From Oscillatoria princeps RMCB-10 (GTDB taxonomy: Bacteria > Cyanobacteriota > Cyanobacteriia > Cyanobacteriales > Oscillatoriaceae): a stretch of DNA of 64,000 nucleotides. The notes beneath the pieces are model-generated. The model ran no database searches and had not been told where the DNA came from. It saw only the letters and a list, made by a program, of their open reading frames with translations. Location: contig JAHHHT010000028.1 of NCBI GenBank assembly GCA_019359235.1, forward strand, positions 1 through 64,000. The letters are read 5' to 3'. Made by a program: the position numbers and the translations under genes. Shown one piece after another: positions 46,815 to 55,635 of the stretch (position 1 is the stretch's first letter; every line of letters starts with the position of its first letter).

Positions 46815-47228
46815 ATGTCTAAATTCGAGGACCTTTGCAAAGCTTATGCCGCCGCTCGGAAGGAATATCGGGACTCCTGTCAAGCTTGCCAGGAGTTTTC
46901 CGAGATTTTTGTGAGGGGGATGAGCGATTACTTCGAGTGTCCGGTCAGCAACGAAAAGGGAAAGTTTGACGGAAATGGGGAGCTGCATTTTAACGCTTCC
47001 CTGACCTTGTGGGAAAATCCAGAGTTACCGGAAGAGTCAGAGCGGGAAGAGGTGACTGTCTCGCTGTCCGTTCGCCGAGTCATTGACAATTACATTCTGA
47101 CGGTGTATCCCTGGATGAGAGAGTTTAAGATTCTCATTGATGAGCCGGCGCACTTTGAGGAAGCTTACGACTACATTTTTGACAGGCTGAAAGAGACTTA
47201 CTTGTACAGAGATGGTTTTGGGTTTTAA
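46815..47228 (+). CDS. Small acidic protein of unknown function
   Basis: 137 residues with a strong GGGAGGAAG Shine-Dalgarno 7 bases before ATG 46815. Helical N-terminus (MSKFEDLCKAYAAARKEYRD) with two Cys, then a beta-rich middle (FNASLTLWENPELPEESERE; VTVSLSVRRVIDNYILTVYP) and a helical end. It resembles small immunity-like or chaperone-like proteins in general look only. Not recognised, but clearly translated. Confidence 0.65.
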   Translation: MSKFEDLCKAYAAARKEYRDSCQACQEFSEIFVRGMSDYFECPVSNEKGKFDGNGELHFNASLTLWENPELPEESEREEVTVSLSVRRVIDNYILTVYPWMREFKILIDEPAHFEEAYDYIFDRLKETYLYRDGFGF

Positions 47229-47316
47229 GGGAAAGGGAATTCTCTACATCCGCAGCCCTGTTAGGGGGATGTCAAGCCGGAATTAGGAGCGCCGGCGGTT
47301 TCAAATTTTGCGAATT

Positions 47317-47412
47317 TATAGCGGTTTTCAGTTGGATGAAGTACATGCCAGAAACCCGGTTTCTTAAAGAAACCGGGTTTCTCAGTATCTCACTCAGATG
47401 AAAACCGCTATA
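47317..47412 (+). repeat. MITE-like element, family A copy 2 (best-preserved)
   Basis: 96 bases: TATAGCGGTTTTCAGTTGGA at the left, TCAGATGAAAACCGCTATA at the right, and between them GAAACCCGGTTTCTTAAAGA plus AACCGGGTTTCTC. Long imperfect palindrome with TA-type ends and no coding capacity. Confidence 0.8.
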
Positions 47413-47515
47413 TGTGTGATTCTTCCTGGCGGCCAACAGATTGCCGGCGCATCTGCCGGCTCTTAGGTTAGAATCATAATTAATCGAGAACTTCCCGAAG
47501 TAGGGAGCTGAGAAT

Positions 47516-47682
47516 ATGTCGGTCGAGCTGACTGTTGAGACAAGCCCCGAAACTGCTGTGGCTGAGCAATGGGAACCCCCGATGCCGCCGGCGGATTTAA
47601 TTTTTGACGATCGTGATCCCTTGGAGACGAACCGCCACCGCATTGCCACTAAGTACCTCACTCAGATGAAAACCGCTATAAG
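47516..47682 (+). pseudogene. Uma2 N-terminal fragment cut by a family A repeat end
   Basis: MSVELTVETSPETAVAEQWE, then PPMPPADLIFDDRDPLETNR and HRIA are the start of an Uma2-family protein. From 47657 the DNA is the right end of a family A element (CTCACTCAGATGAAAACCGC), so the rest of the gene has been replaced. A GGGAGCTGAG Shine-Dalgarno is still present. Confidence 0.75.
47657..47680 (+). repeat. Right-end fragment of family A
   Basis: CTCACTCAGATGAAAACCGC then TATA is identical to the right end of the full element 260 bases upstream, so this is probably a deletion junction between two copies. Confidence 0.75.
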
Positions 47683-47820
47683 CTCTCCCGTCTCGCAAAC
47701 GCTCTTTCGGGCGCAGTTTTGGGGGAACAAGCCTTAATCGCATTGTTCGATGCCAATGCGGATAGGCCAAAAAAAACTAATTACTTGCAACAGTCCTAGC
47801 TAAGGTATGCATTCTTGACA

Positions 47821-48261
47821 CTACTTGCATATTGTTTGTTGGGATGACCACCAAGAGTCGTTGGAAACGCAATCCACAGGGACTACCAACTTACTATCAA
47901 GAGCCACGCGAACTGAAATGAAAATATCAGTTGTTGACTTATTATTGAAAGGGTTTATTACTTCTAACCAATCAACGCCCTGCACCCCATACTTCACAAT
48001 CAAAACATTTTCTGAATCTGTCTTTTGAAACTTATAACCGTATGATCCTACATAAGTGGGGTTTTGAGCTTTAATAAGTTGTTTCACTTCGGACTCAAAG
48101 CTAGGATATTTACTCAAAATGATCCTCTTTGCTAAATTTTCCTTCTCTTGGGGAACGCCATCCAAAAGATTTGTACAATTAGTAATCAACCCCAAAGCAG
48201 GAATGGACAAGACAATTACTATTGTTAGCAAATTTCTTAGCGAATTGATAATTTTATGCAT
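47821..48261 (-). CDS. Small membrane-anchored or exported protein in AT-rich DNA
   Basis: 146 residues from ATG 48261, with GGAGA 7 bases upstream. A hydrophobic segment (LLTIVIVLSIPALGLITN) with a Cys right after it could be a signal anchor or an atypical lipoprotein signal. The remainder (SKYPSFESEVKQLIKAQNPT; SENVLIVKYGVQGVDWLEVI; IFISVRVALDSKLVVPVDCV) is a small alpha/beta domain, not recognised. Base composition is clearly AT-richer than its neighbours, a sign of horizontal gain. Confidence 0.65.
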   Translation of the reverse strand: MHKIINSLRNLLTIVIVLSIPALGLITNCTNLLDGVPQEKENLAKRIILSKYPSFESEVKQLIKAQNPTYVGSYGYKFQKTDSENVLIVKYGVQGVDWLEVINPFNNKSTTDIFISVRVALDSKLVVPVDCVSNDSWWSSQQTICK

Positions 48262-48457
48262 ATGATTCTCTCCTATACTACCTAATCTTAAGTCATTAGC
48301 TACCAACGAGGTTGTTCGCCATCCTTATACGGTTTAAGCAAGCCCACACCTCGATTGACTTCTGAAGCAAGAATATCACAGCTACAGCTGTCAATGTCTA
48401 GGGGATGTGCGGTCTGAAAAATACGGAGTTTTGTACGACCGGCCATGTACGGCCAAA

Positions 48458-48515
48458 TGTACGAAATGTACGAAATGTACGAAATGTACAAAATGTACGA
48501 CTAATCAGCTATAAT
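48458..48515 (+). promoter_or_regulatory. TGTACGAAA iteron array and TATAAT box upstream of the NB-ARC gene
   Basis: Five tandem copies of TGTACGAAA begin at 48458, 48467, 48476, 48485 and 48494 (period 9, the fourth TGTACAAAA), with looser TGTACG copies at 48432 and 48446. The TATAAT at 48510-48515 follows the last unit, so the array covers the -35 region; the ATG is at 48548. The arrangement is that of a repressor/activator operator array. Confidence 0.75.
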
Positions 48516-48547
48516 AGACGCGGCGAACTCGCTCCCATTCCTTACCT

Positions 48548-49933
48548 ATGGACATTGACGAAGTGTTACAACTGGCTGATGACCTAGTTTTTGCGAAGAC
48601 CGGCTCCCACCTCGACTACCTGCAACAAGCTATCCTCAAGGGAACGTTACAAGATAAAACTTACTCGGACATTTCCGAAGAAGTACATTTAAGTAAAAGT
48701 CATGTCAGGAACGTTGGCTCAACCCTCTGGAAACTCCTGTCAGAAGAATTGGGACAAGATATTAGTAAATCAAATTTATGGCCAGTATTAAAGAGCGCTA
48801 GGTTCTCCAAGAATAAAAATAATATTTCCTTCGTGGGAGAAACAGTTACAGTTAATGAAAGCCTTGCAGTGAATAATCTTAATATTTGTCCGGCAACTGC
48901 AAGTTCGCCAGCAGCGCCCCAAAACCCAACTACAAACTTTGGGCTAAAGCCCAACTACAAACTAGACTTAGGCGACGCACCGGCACCCGCTATCTTCTAC
49001 AACCGCACCGACGAACTCACCACCCTCAAACAGTGGATTTTAGAGGAAAACACCGGCCTCATCACTCTCCTTGGACTGACCGGCACCGGCAAAACCGCAC
49101 TCGCCGTCCAGCTCGTCCAACAAATTCAAGCTCAATTTGACTTTATCATCTGGCGAAGCCTTGCAACCGCTCCATCCCTGCCAACCCTGCAAACAAACTT
49201 AATTGAACTCCTCAGCTGCGAACAGCAAACAAAATTCCCCTCCCTCACCGACTATTTGCGCTCCTATCGCTGCTTGCTGATCTTCGACGACCTGCAAACG
49301 ATTTTCAGCCCCTGCCAATTAGCAGGAGAGTGTCAACCTGGCTATGAAAATTACGGCACACTCTTCAAAAAAGTCGCAGAAACATCTCACAACAGTTGCT
49401 TGCTTTTACTCACCTGGGAAAAACCCAGAGAAATTGCCCTCTTAGAAGGGAGCAACCGGCCCGCTCGCACCTTACAGCTCAAAGGTTTAGGCGAGCAAGC
49501 GCGGCAACTCTTACGAGAAAAACGATTAGCCCCCGAAGAAAAATGGTCAGAACTGATTGAACTTTACCAGGGCAACCCCCTGTGGTTAAATATTGTTGCC
49601 GCCACGATCCAAGAGTTATTCTCTGGAAGCGTCTCAGACTTCTTATCTTATGACACCCTACTTTTAGGCGACTTAGAAGCCCTATTGCACCCGCATTTCC
49701 ACCGCTTGTCCGAGTCAGAAAAACAAGTGATGTCATGGGTGGCCAATCAAATGTCAGCGGTCGAGCTATCAAAAATGCCGGCCCATTTGCAACTGACCCC
49801 ACCCGAATTTTTGAAAGTCATGCAATCTTTGAGCCGGCGCTGCTTGCTTGAAAGATTGAAAGACGGCGACAGACAGCTTTTCACGCTTCAACCTGCGATC
49901 AGGGAGTATGTCAAAAATCATCTCCCAAATTGA
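48548..49933 (+). CDS. STAND NTPase: vMAP-type HTH plus NB-ARC, no sensor repeats
   Basis: 461 residues. Residues 1-75 (DEVLQLADDLVFAKTGSHLD; YSDISEEVHLSKSHVRNVGS; LWKLLSEELGQDISKSN) match the N-terminal HTH of vWA-MoxR-associated (vMAP) conflict proteins. NB-ARC follows: Walker A GLTGTGKTA at 176-184, Walker B CLLIFDDLQ at 242-250, GNPLWLNIVA (GxPL motif) and a winged-helix domain ending REYVKNHLPN. Relatives usually continue into WD40 or TPR sensors; here a stop ends the protein, so it may act with a separate partner. Residues 125-139 are encoded by an inserted REP element. Likely a signalling or defence switch. Confidence 0.85.
   Translation: MDIDEVLQLADDLVFAKTGSHLDYLQQAILKGTLQDKTYSDISEEVHLSKSHVRNVGSTLWKLLSEELGQDISKSNLWPVLKSARFSKNKNNISFVGETVTVNESLAVNNLNICPATASSPAAPQNPTTNFGLKPNYKLDLGDAPAPAIFYNRTDELTTLKQWILEENTGLITLLGLTGTGKTALAVQLVQQIQAQFDFIIWRSLATAPSLPTLQTNLIELLSCEQQTKFPSLTDYLRSYRCLLIFDDLQTIFSPCQLAGECQPGYENYGTLFKKVAETSHNSCLLLLTWEKPREIALLEGSNRPARTLQLKGLGEQARQLLREKRLAPEEKWSELIELYQGNPLWLNIVAATIQELFSGSVSDFLSYDTLLLGDLEALLHPHFHRLSESEKQVMSWVANQMSAVELSKMPAHLQLTPPEFLKVMQSLSRRCLLERLKDGDRQLFTLQPAIREYVKNHLPN
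48925..48962 (+). repeat. REP element inside the NB-ARC coding sequence
   Basis: ACCCAACTACAAACTTTGGG followed by CTAAAGCCCAACTACAAAC matches 32714-32770. It is translated in frame as NPTTNFGLKPNYKL in the linker between HTH and NB-ARC. Confidence 0.8.
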
Positions 49934-49963
49934 CACCGGCAAATCTGGGACAAAGCTTAAAAC

Positions 49964-49995
49964 AAAAAGCGCCCCCCTCGCGGAGAGCGCTTTTT
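49964..49995. terminator. Bidirectional terminator between the NB-ARC gene and psbA
   Basis: AAAAAGCGC...GCGCTTTTT pairs over 9 bp with a U-tract on either strand, serving both convergent genes. A second palindrome, GAGACACGATTTATCGCGTC with TC after it, follows at 50004. Confidence 0.85.
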
Positions 49996-50040
49996 ATCTT
50001 GTAGAGACACGATTTATCGCGTCTCTCTTTGAGCTAAATC

Positions 50041-51102
50041 TTAGCCCTTGATAGCGGGAGCTTCAACAGAAGCCAAGTCGAGCGGGAAGTTGTGAGCGTT
50101 GCGCTCGTGCATTACTTCCATACCCAGGTTGGCGCGGTTGATCACATCAGCCCAAGTATTGATAACGCGACCTTGGCTGTCAATCACGGACTGGTTGAAG
50201 TTGAAACCGTTCAGGTTGAAGGCCATCGTGGAGATCCCCAGAGCGGTGAACCAGATGCCAATCACCGGCCAAGCACCCAAGAAGAAGTGCAAGGAACGGC
50301 TGTTGTTGAAAGAAGCGTATTGGAAGATCAGGCGACCGAAGTAGCCGTGAGCTGCAACGATGTTGTAGGTTTCTTCTTCTTGACCGAACTTGTAACCGTA
50401 GTTTTGAGATTCGGTTTCGGTGGTTTCACGCACCAAGGAAGAAGTTACCAGAGAACCGTGCATCGCGGAGAACAGAGAACCGCCAAACACACCGGCAACA
50501 CCGAGCATGTGGAAGGGGTGCATCAGGATATTGTGCTCAGCTTGGAACACCAACATGAAGTTGAAGGTTCCGCTGATCCCCAGAGGCATACCGTCGGAGA
50601 AAGAACCTTGACCGATCGGGTAGATCAGGAAAACTGCCGTTGCAGCCGCCACGGGGGCAGAGTAAGCAACGCAGATCCAAGGACGCATACCCAAGCGGTA
50701 GGACAGTTCCCACTCACGACCCATGTAGCAGAAGACGCCAATCAGGAAGTGGAAAATCACCAGCTGGTACGGGCCACCATTGTACAGCCACTCATCCAAG
50801 CTGGCTGCTTCCCAAATCGGGTAGAAGTGCAGACCGATAGCGTTAGAGGAGGGGACAACAGCACCGCTGATGATGTTGTTGCCGTAGAGGAGAGAGCCAG
50901 CGACCGGCTCGCGGATGCCGTCGATGTCCACTGGGGGAGCGGCGACAAAGGCGATGATGTAGCAGATGGTGGCGGTGAGCAGGGTGGGGATCATCAGGAC
51001 ACCGAACCAGCCGACATAAATGCGGTTTTCGGTGCTGGTGACCCAGCTGCAGAACCGTTCCCAGACGTTGGCGCTTTCACGGCGCTGTAAGGTGGTGGTC
51101 AT
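50041..51102 (-). CDS. psbA: Photosystem II D1 protein, E130 form with short C-terminal extension
   Basis: 353 residues, complete. It carries Tyr161 (YZ), Asp170 (first Mn ligand), His190, His198 and the DE loop [20 protein letters not shown]. Residue 130 is Glu ([10 protein letters not shown]), the state typical of high-light D1 forms (D1:2-type), whereas standard low-light forms have Gln. The pre-sequence after Ala344 is only nine residues (SVEAPAIKG), the length found in chloroplasts and Prochlorothrix, rather than the 16 of most cyanobacteria. D1 binds P680, pheophytin, QB and the Mn4CaO5 cluster. It has its own promoter and terminator. Confidence 0.97.
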   Translation of the reverse strand: MTTTLQRRESANVWERFCSWVTSTENRIYVGWFGVLMIPTLLTATICYIIAFVAAPPVDIDGIREPVAGSLLYGNNIISGAVVPSSNAIGLHFYPIWEAASLDEWLYNGGPYQLVIFHFLIGVFCYMGREWELSYRLGMRPWICVAYSAPVAAATAVFLIYPIGQGSFSDGMPLGISGTFNFMLVFQAEHNILMHPFHMLGVAGVFGGSLFSAMHGSLVTSSLVRETTETESQNYGYKFGQEEETYNIVAAHGYFGRLIFQYASFNNSRSLHFFLGAWPVIGIWFTALGISTMAFNLNGFNFNQSVIDSQGRVINTWADVINRANLGMEVMHERNAHNFPLDLASVEAPAIKG

Positions 51103-51149
51103 GTGTTTATGAGTGCTATTGAATTTTCGAGGTTCGTATTATGTCTACT

Positions 51150-51178
51150 ATCTTAAGCAGCCTGTTAAGGTTTGTAAA
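51150..51178 (-). promoter_or_regulatory. psbA promoter
   Basis: On the minus strand, TTTACA (51178-51173), a 17-base spacer and TAAGAT (51155-51150), giving a leader of about 40 bases before the ATG at 51102. The leader lacks a good Shine-Dalgarno near the start. Confidence 0.6.
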
Positions 51179-51284
51179 GGGGGTAAACCACCAGTTGTTC
51201 TGATGAGATATATAAGTTTTACTTATCGTAGGGTGGGGGGGTGGCCGGTGGCAAGCTCCCGGTTTAATGTAATGATTTTTCTTG

Positions 51285-51425
51285 CGCCAGAAGCCGCAGG
51301 ACAGGCGTCTCGCCTGTCCAATGCCTTTGAGAGCAAGCGTTTCGGCCTTGTCCATTACTGAACTGTCCAATGCTATAACCCTCAATCCAAAATCCAAAAT
51401 CCTTGCATCCAAAATCCAAAATCCA
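51285..51425. repeat. Repeat cluster between psbA and thiS
   Basis: ACAGGCGTCTCGCCTGTCC palindrome at 51300 and an AATCCAAAATCC tract at 51375-51425, with CTTGCATCCAAAATCC shared with 35178 and 10736. No gene. Confidence 0.7.
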
Positions 51426-51426
51426 C

Positions 51427-51648
51427 CTACCCTCCTCCGACAATCGTGACAATTTCCAGGCGATCTCCCTCTTGTATGCGGGTTTGCTCCCAGAATTGCC
51501 GGTGGAGAATCTCCCCGTTATACTCCACCGCCAGCAAACGAGGATTCAACCCCAGCTGTTCCAGCAGAGCCGGCAGCGGAGTTTGGGGGGGGCAAGTGCG
51601 GGTTTCCCCATTGACTTGCAGCGTAATTTGTGCTATGTCCTTCATCAT
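51427..51648 (-). CDS. thiS: Sulfur carrier protein ThiS
   Basis: 73 residues (72 if the second Met is used). Ubiquitin-like fold with the C-terminal Gly-Gly (IVTIVGGG) that is thiocarboxylated to donate sulfur to the thiazole ring of thiamine. NGETRTCPPQTPLPALLEQL and LAVEYNGEILHR fit the family. It lies 138 bases after thiE on the same strand. Confidence 0.9.
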   Translation of the reverse strand: MMKDIAQITLQVNGETRTCPPQTPLPALLEQLGLNPRLLAVEYNGEILHRQFWEQTRIQEGDRLEIVTIVGGG

Positions 51649-51786
51649 TTCTCAAATCATTTCCCAAAAGTCAGCCGGTGCGACTGTTAGATGTCCAAAC
51701 CACTTGACAAAACAGAAGACAAACATTTCTCTTCCTCCCCCTCCCCGCTTGCGGGGAGGGGGTTGGGGGGTGGGGTTCCCCTCCAA

Positions 51787-52884
51787 TCACTCAGCACTCT
51801 TCAAAGCTTTCAGCGTTTGCATGCGAGCCAGCTGAGAGATAAAATACTGAGTCACGAGAGTGGGCTGGTCTGCTTCCATAATGGCGCGCACCACCGACAC
51901 CCGCTGAGCGCCGGCAGCCAGAACATCATTGACATTGCCCATATCAATCCCCCCGATAGCAAACCAGGGGATCGGGGAGTGAGCGGCGGCATATTTCACG
52001 TAATCGAAACCGGCAGCTTCCTTACCGACTTTCGTCGGGGTTTCAAAAACCGGCCCCACCCCAATATAATCCGCCCCTTCCAGAACCGCGCGCTGCATTT
52101 CCTCTGGATTGGTCGTCGAGCGACCGACCAGCCGGTGTGGCCCGAGCAGCTGGCGAGCCAGAGCGATCGGGATATCTTGCTGGCCCAGATGAACCCCATC
52201 CGCATCAGCGGCGATGGCCATATCCACGCGGTCATTAATAATAAACAGAGCGCCGTAGCGCCGGCACAGCTGGCACAGCTTCTGGGCGTTCTTGAGCCGG
52301 TCGATGTCCTCAGCGGTTTTATCCCGATACTGGAGCAGAGTCAGTCCCCCTTGCAGAGCCCCTTCCACAATTTGAAACAGCTGTTCTGAAGGAGCCGTCA
52401 CCAGATACAGACCCGATTCCTGCAGCTGCTGGTGGCGCTGGTAAGCCAGCAGATTGCTTTCCATCGTGTAAACCCGATAGCGCATCTGCTTGAATGCCGC
52501 GCCCATATCAGGGCGGTAAAGCTTGCCGTACTCCTCAAGCACCCGCAGCGCTTCTTCCACGCGGCTGAAGTTAACCTGCAAAAGCTGGCGTATGCTAGAG
52601 CGCAGCTCTTCCCTAGGATGAGTCAGCTCCGTCCCCGGGTCGCCCGCAGTGTCCCGCGCCGAGCGCAACTCCTCGGTGTGCCAAGCCGCCAACTCTTGGC
52701 GCATTTGCTTGCAAGCGCCCGCGAACTGGACGCTATTGAGGCCAAACCGGCACCATTCCTCGATAATTCTCAGCCCTTCCCGGGCTCGGTCTAAATTCGC
52801 GTCCAAAATCCTACAGACAGCAGGTTGCGCCCCTGCGGTCGCCGCTCCTTGCCCCTTTTCACTCCAGCTGTGTTTATCGCCCAT
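51787..52884 (-). CDS. thiE: Thiamine phosphate synthase with N-terminal extension
   Basis: About 365 residues from ATG 52884 (MGDKHSWSEKGQG); a TTG six codons upstream is an alternative. The N-terminal about 150 residues (VCRILDANLDRAREGLRIIE; VDPG-type ELTHPREELRSSIRQLLQVN) are the helical domain fused to ThiE in cyanobacteria. The C-terminal ThiE barrel has LYLVTAPSEQL, LLQYRDKT, FIINDRVDMAIAADADGVHL, GQQDI and VGRSTTNPEEMQRA, with IGVGPVFETPTK. It couples the HMP and thiazole halves of thiamine. No TPP-riboswitch core was visible upstream. Confidence 0.9.
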   Translation of the reverse strand: MGDKHSWSEKGQGAATAGAQPAVCRILDANLDRAREGLRIIEEWCRFGLNSVQFAGACKQMRQELAAWHTEELRSARDTAGDPGTELTHPREELRSSIRQLLQVNFSRVEEALRVLEEYGKLYRPDMGAAFKQMRYRVYTMESNLLAYQRHQQLQESGLYLVTAPSEQLFQIVEGALQGGLTLLQYRDKTAEDIDRLKNAQKLCQLCRRYGALFIINDRVDMAIAADADGVHLGQQDIPIALARQLLGPHRLVGRSTTNPEEMQRAVLEGADYIGVGPVFETPTKVGKEAAGFDYVKYAAAHSPIPWFAIGGIDMGNVNDVLAAGAQRVSVVRAIMEADQPTLVTQYFISQLARMQTLKALKSAE

Positions 52885-53499
52885 CACAACACCCCCATAC
52901 AATTTTACTCCTAACAGTCAGTCTGCTGGCCGACCTTGCTGCAGTGTGAGGCGTCAACCAGAATACAGTATACGAACGATGTAAAATTTTGCCATTGAAC
53001 CTGGCTGTTTTAATGATTTTTAAACTTTTCCTGCAGAAAAAACGGAGCGGACAAAATGGGAGGCAATCAGCAGGTGAATAGAGATAAACGGAAAACAGAC
53101 CGCTCGCCCCGTCCCCCCGCCCTGAGTGCGGCCTGACCCTCACCGGCATCACTCAGATATCCAGACGGGTTTTGGCGGAGCTATTTTTCGGGGTGCTGAA
53201 ACAATCCTGGGGTGCGCCGGCGACCGGAGGAGCTGGCACCGGCTGCGGGTATAGCACAACACACCTGACAGCACCCCAGCTTGCCAGGGAGCCGGGGGGG
53301 GGTGGGGAGCTGGAGAGAGGAACAGTTTTATGTTTAGTTTAATGGTGTCCGCCCACTCAATTCTCAGCAACGCTCAAGCGGTAGGAGGGGGAGGAATTGC
53401 CTGTGTACAATGCTATAGATTGTTTTGACTGTATCAGTGGATCGGGTGCTGCGTCCATCAAGAATCGGTTAAAGTCATATCCACCGTTGGAGGAGAGCC
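52885..53499. other. Spacer upstream of thiE and of the beta-helix protein
   Basis: No gene. GTTGGAGGAGAGCC (53485-53498) is the Shine-Dalgarno of the next gene. I searched for TPP-riboswitch motifs on the minus strand and saw none. Confidence 0.45.
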
Positions 53500-55269
53500 G
53501 TGAGTTCGATCAACCAGAACAGCTATTCAGGTAGCCTGCCAGCTAGCTGTCGCCAAATGTCAGTCCGTCCTGCCGATACGGGTGGCGCTAGCGCCCTCGG
53601 ACTGGCCGCCACGGCCTTAGTGTGGCTGTCTTCCCCGGCAGCTGTTGCCCAGACACCCTTAGCGGTTGAGGCGTCAGCGCCCTCACAGCAGCCAGTCACT
53701 GTGGCGCAGACGTCGCCTTCATCCGTGCTGCATGTCAATCCCACGTCCGGTAATGACTCAACCGGCAATGGCAGCGAAGGCGCTCCGTTCAAAACCCTCA
53801 CCCGCGCTTTGAGCGTCGCCGGACCGAACACCGTAATTTTATTAGCGCCGGGAACCTACAGCGCTCAAACGGGCGAAACCTTTCCCATCCCGCTCAAACC
53901 GGGCGTCACCGTTCAGGGCGACCCGAACACCCGAGGCCAAAAAATTGTGATCTCCGGCGGCGGCACCTACCTCAGCCCCAGCGTTGGCACCCAAAACGTA
54001 GCGATTCTGGGAGCGGACAAAGCGGGGCTGGCCGGCGTCACCGTCACCAACTCCAACCCTCGGGGTTACGGGTTGTGGGTGGAATCCACCTCTCCGCTGG
54101 TGACGGACAGCACCTTTGCAGGCAACACCCATGACGGCATTTCTGTCAACGGCACCGGCGCGCCGGTGATTCGCAACAATCACTTCTACCAGAACGGAGC
54201 GAGTGGCATCACCAGCTTCGGCACCTCTCGCCCTGAAATCACCAGCAACCTGTTTCAAAACACCGGCTTCGGAATCAATATCGGCCAAAAGGGCGCACCG
54301 GTCGTCACCGGCAACCGCCTCACCCAGAACCGAGCCGGCGTTGTGGTGCAAGCTTCCGGGCGACCGGTGCTGCGCAACAACCAAATCGAGAGCAACGTGC
54401 AAGATGGCATCGTCGCCATCGCCTCCGCCCAGCCCGATTTGGGCTACCGCAGCGATCCCGGAGGCAATATCATCCGCAACAATGGCCAATTGGACATCAA
54501 CGCCAAGGCCACAAGCCAGACGATCCCGGCGTTTGGCAATCAGCTGTCTGCGAACCGCACCACCGGTCGCCTCGATCTAGCCGGCAATCTCAACCTCGCC
54601 TCTGGCACAGCGGCACTCTCGCCAGTCGCTCCCCCAGCGTCCCGCCCAGTGCCCATACCGGTGCTGCCCCCCCCCGCCCCAGCCTCCCGCCCGGTGCCGG
54701 TGCTGCCCCCTCCCGCCCCAGCCTCCCGCCCGGTGCCGGTGCTGCCCCCTCCCGCCCCAGCCTCCCGCCCGGTGCCGGTGCTGCCCCCTCCCGCCCCAGC
54801 GTCCCCGGCGGTTGCCTCACCAGGGGCAATAGAAATCCCCGTTCCGCCCCCCTCCTCGGCTGCCGTTCCGATCGCAGTCGGCCCTGGTACGAGGCCCTCA
54901 GCCCTGCCCACCCTTGATTCTCCCCCCCCGCCCACCGCAGTGCTGCCGGTTCCCGGCACCGGTATCCCCGGCAGCAGCAGCATTCCAGCCGGCACCCTCT
55001 CTCAAAACCCCAGCAGCGCTGCCGGCGAGCCCCCACCCCCGCCCGGTGGCCCTGCGGCTTTGGGCCTGCGCTATCGAGTAATTGTCGAGACTCGCTCTGA
55101 AAGAGAGCAAGAGCGCGTGCGCTCCCTGGTGCCCGAAGCCTTTCGCACCTACCTCAACGGTCGGGCTGTCATGCAGGCGGGAATCTTTAGCGACCCCGAC
55201 AGGGCTGAGCAACTGCAGCAAATCCTGCAAAGTAACGGTCTGAAAGCCACTGTGCAACTGCTGGAGTGA
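53500..55269 (+). CDS. Exported parallel-beta-helix (DUF1565) protein with Pro-rich linker and SPOR-like end
   Basis: 589 residues from GTG 53500, set by GGAGGAG at 53489-53495. The N-terminus has a hydrophobic export segment (ALGLAATALVWLSSPAAVAQ). DUF1565 begins at about 82 (VNPTSGNDSTGNGSEGAPFK) and continues as a right-handed beta-helix to about 350 (TFAGNTHDGISVNGTGAPVI; GITSFGTSRPEITSNLFQNT). A linker has four ASRPVPVLPPPAP-type repeats, identical at DNA level over about 48 bases. The last 70 residues (LRYRVIVETRSEREQERVRS; AGIFSDPDRAEQLQQILQSN) look like a SPOR domain, which binds denuded peptidoglycan. Likely a cell-surface protein; no enzymatic activity can be claimed. Confidence 0.8.
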   Translation: MSSINQNSYSGSLPASCRQMSVRPADTGGASALGLAATALVWLSSPAAVAQTPLAVEASAPSQQPVTVAQTSPSSVLHVNPTSGNDSTGNGSEGAPFKTLTRALSVAGPNTVILLAPGTYSAQTGETFPIPLKPGVTVQGDPNTRGQKIVISGGGTYLSPSVGTQNVAILGADKAGLAGVTVTNSNPRGYGLWVESTSPLVTDSTFAGNTHDGISVNGTGAPVIRNNHFYQNGASGITSFGTSRPEITSNLFQNTGFGINIGQKGAPVVTGNRLTQNRAGVVVQASGRPVLRNNQIESNVQDGIVAIASAQPDLGYRSDPGGNIIRNNGQLDINAKATSQTIPAFGNQLSANRTTGRLDLAGNLNLASGTAALSPVAPPASRPVPIPVLPPPAPASRPVPVLPPPAPASRPVPVLPPPAPASRPVPVLPPPAPASPAVASPGAIEIPVPPPSSAAVPIAVGPGTRPSALPTLDSPPPPTAVLPVPGTGIPGSSSIPAGTLSQNPSSAAGEPPPPPGGPAALGLRYRVIVETRSEREQERVRSLVPEAFRTYLNGRAVMQAGIFSDPDRAEQLQQILQSNGLKATVQLLE

Positions 55270-55635
55270 CATCCGAGGGCCCGGCGGCTTTGGGCCATTC
55301 CTCCCCCACTCAGCCGCCGGGCCCTCCCCCTCGGGCATTCGGTTGATTACTTTCTATTTGTAAAAGCAGGAAATACCAGATTTGCAAAACGCAAGCCGAA
55401 AGCAAATGATGAATAATTAACCGGTTTTATATAAGATGTGCCAGGGGCGACGGAAGAAAAGTTCCCCACAGTAACCGAGTTCCCCCCGGCGGCCTTTTAT
55501 AGTTGCTATCTTGCTTTTTATGTCAACCGCAGATAGCCGCAGATAGCCGCAGGTATTGATAAATATATCTGCGGCGCGCCTGCGCCCACCGGCGGTTACA
55601 TTAAAGGGGTGGCCAGACCCCTGACACCCGCAAGT
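55270..55635. other. Spacer
   Basis: GGCCCGGCGGC and CAGCCGCCGGGCC (55277-55322) can form a hairpin after the beta-helix gene. GCAGATAGCC is repeated near 55530. No gene. Confidence 0.45.

Noticed and set aside
50092-51090. 332-codon ORF antisense to psbA
   Set aside because: Shadow produced by strong codon bias of psbA.
52885-53300. TPP riboswitch upstream of thiE
   Set aside because: The conserved CUGAGA and ACCCUUUGAACCUGA-type cores are not visible on the minus strand.
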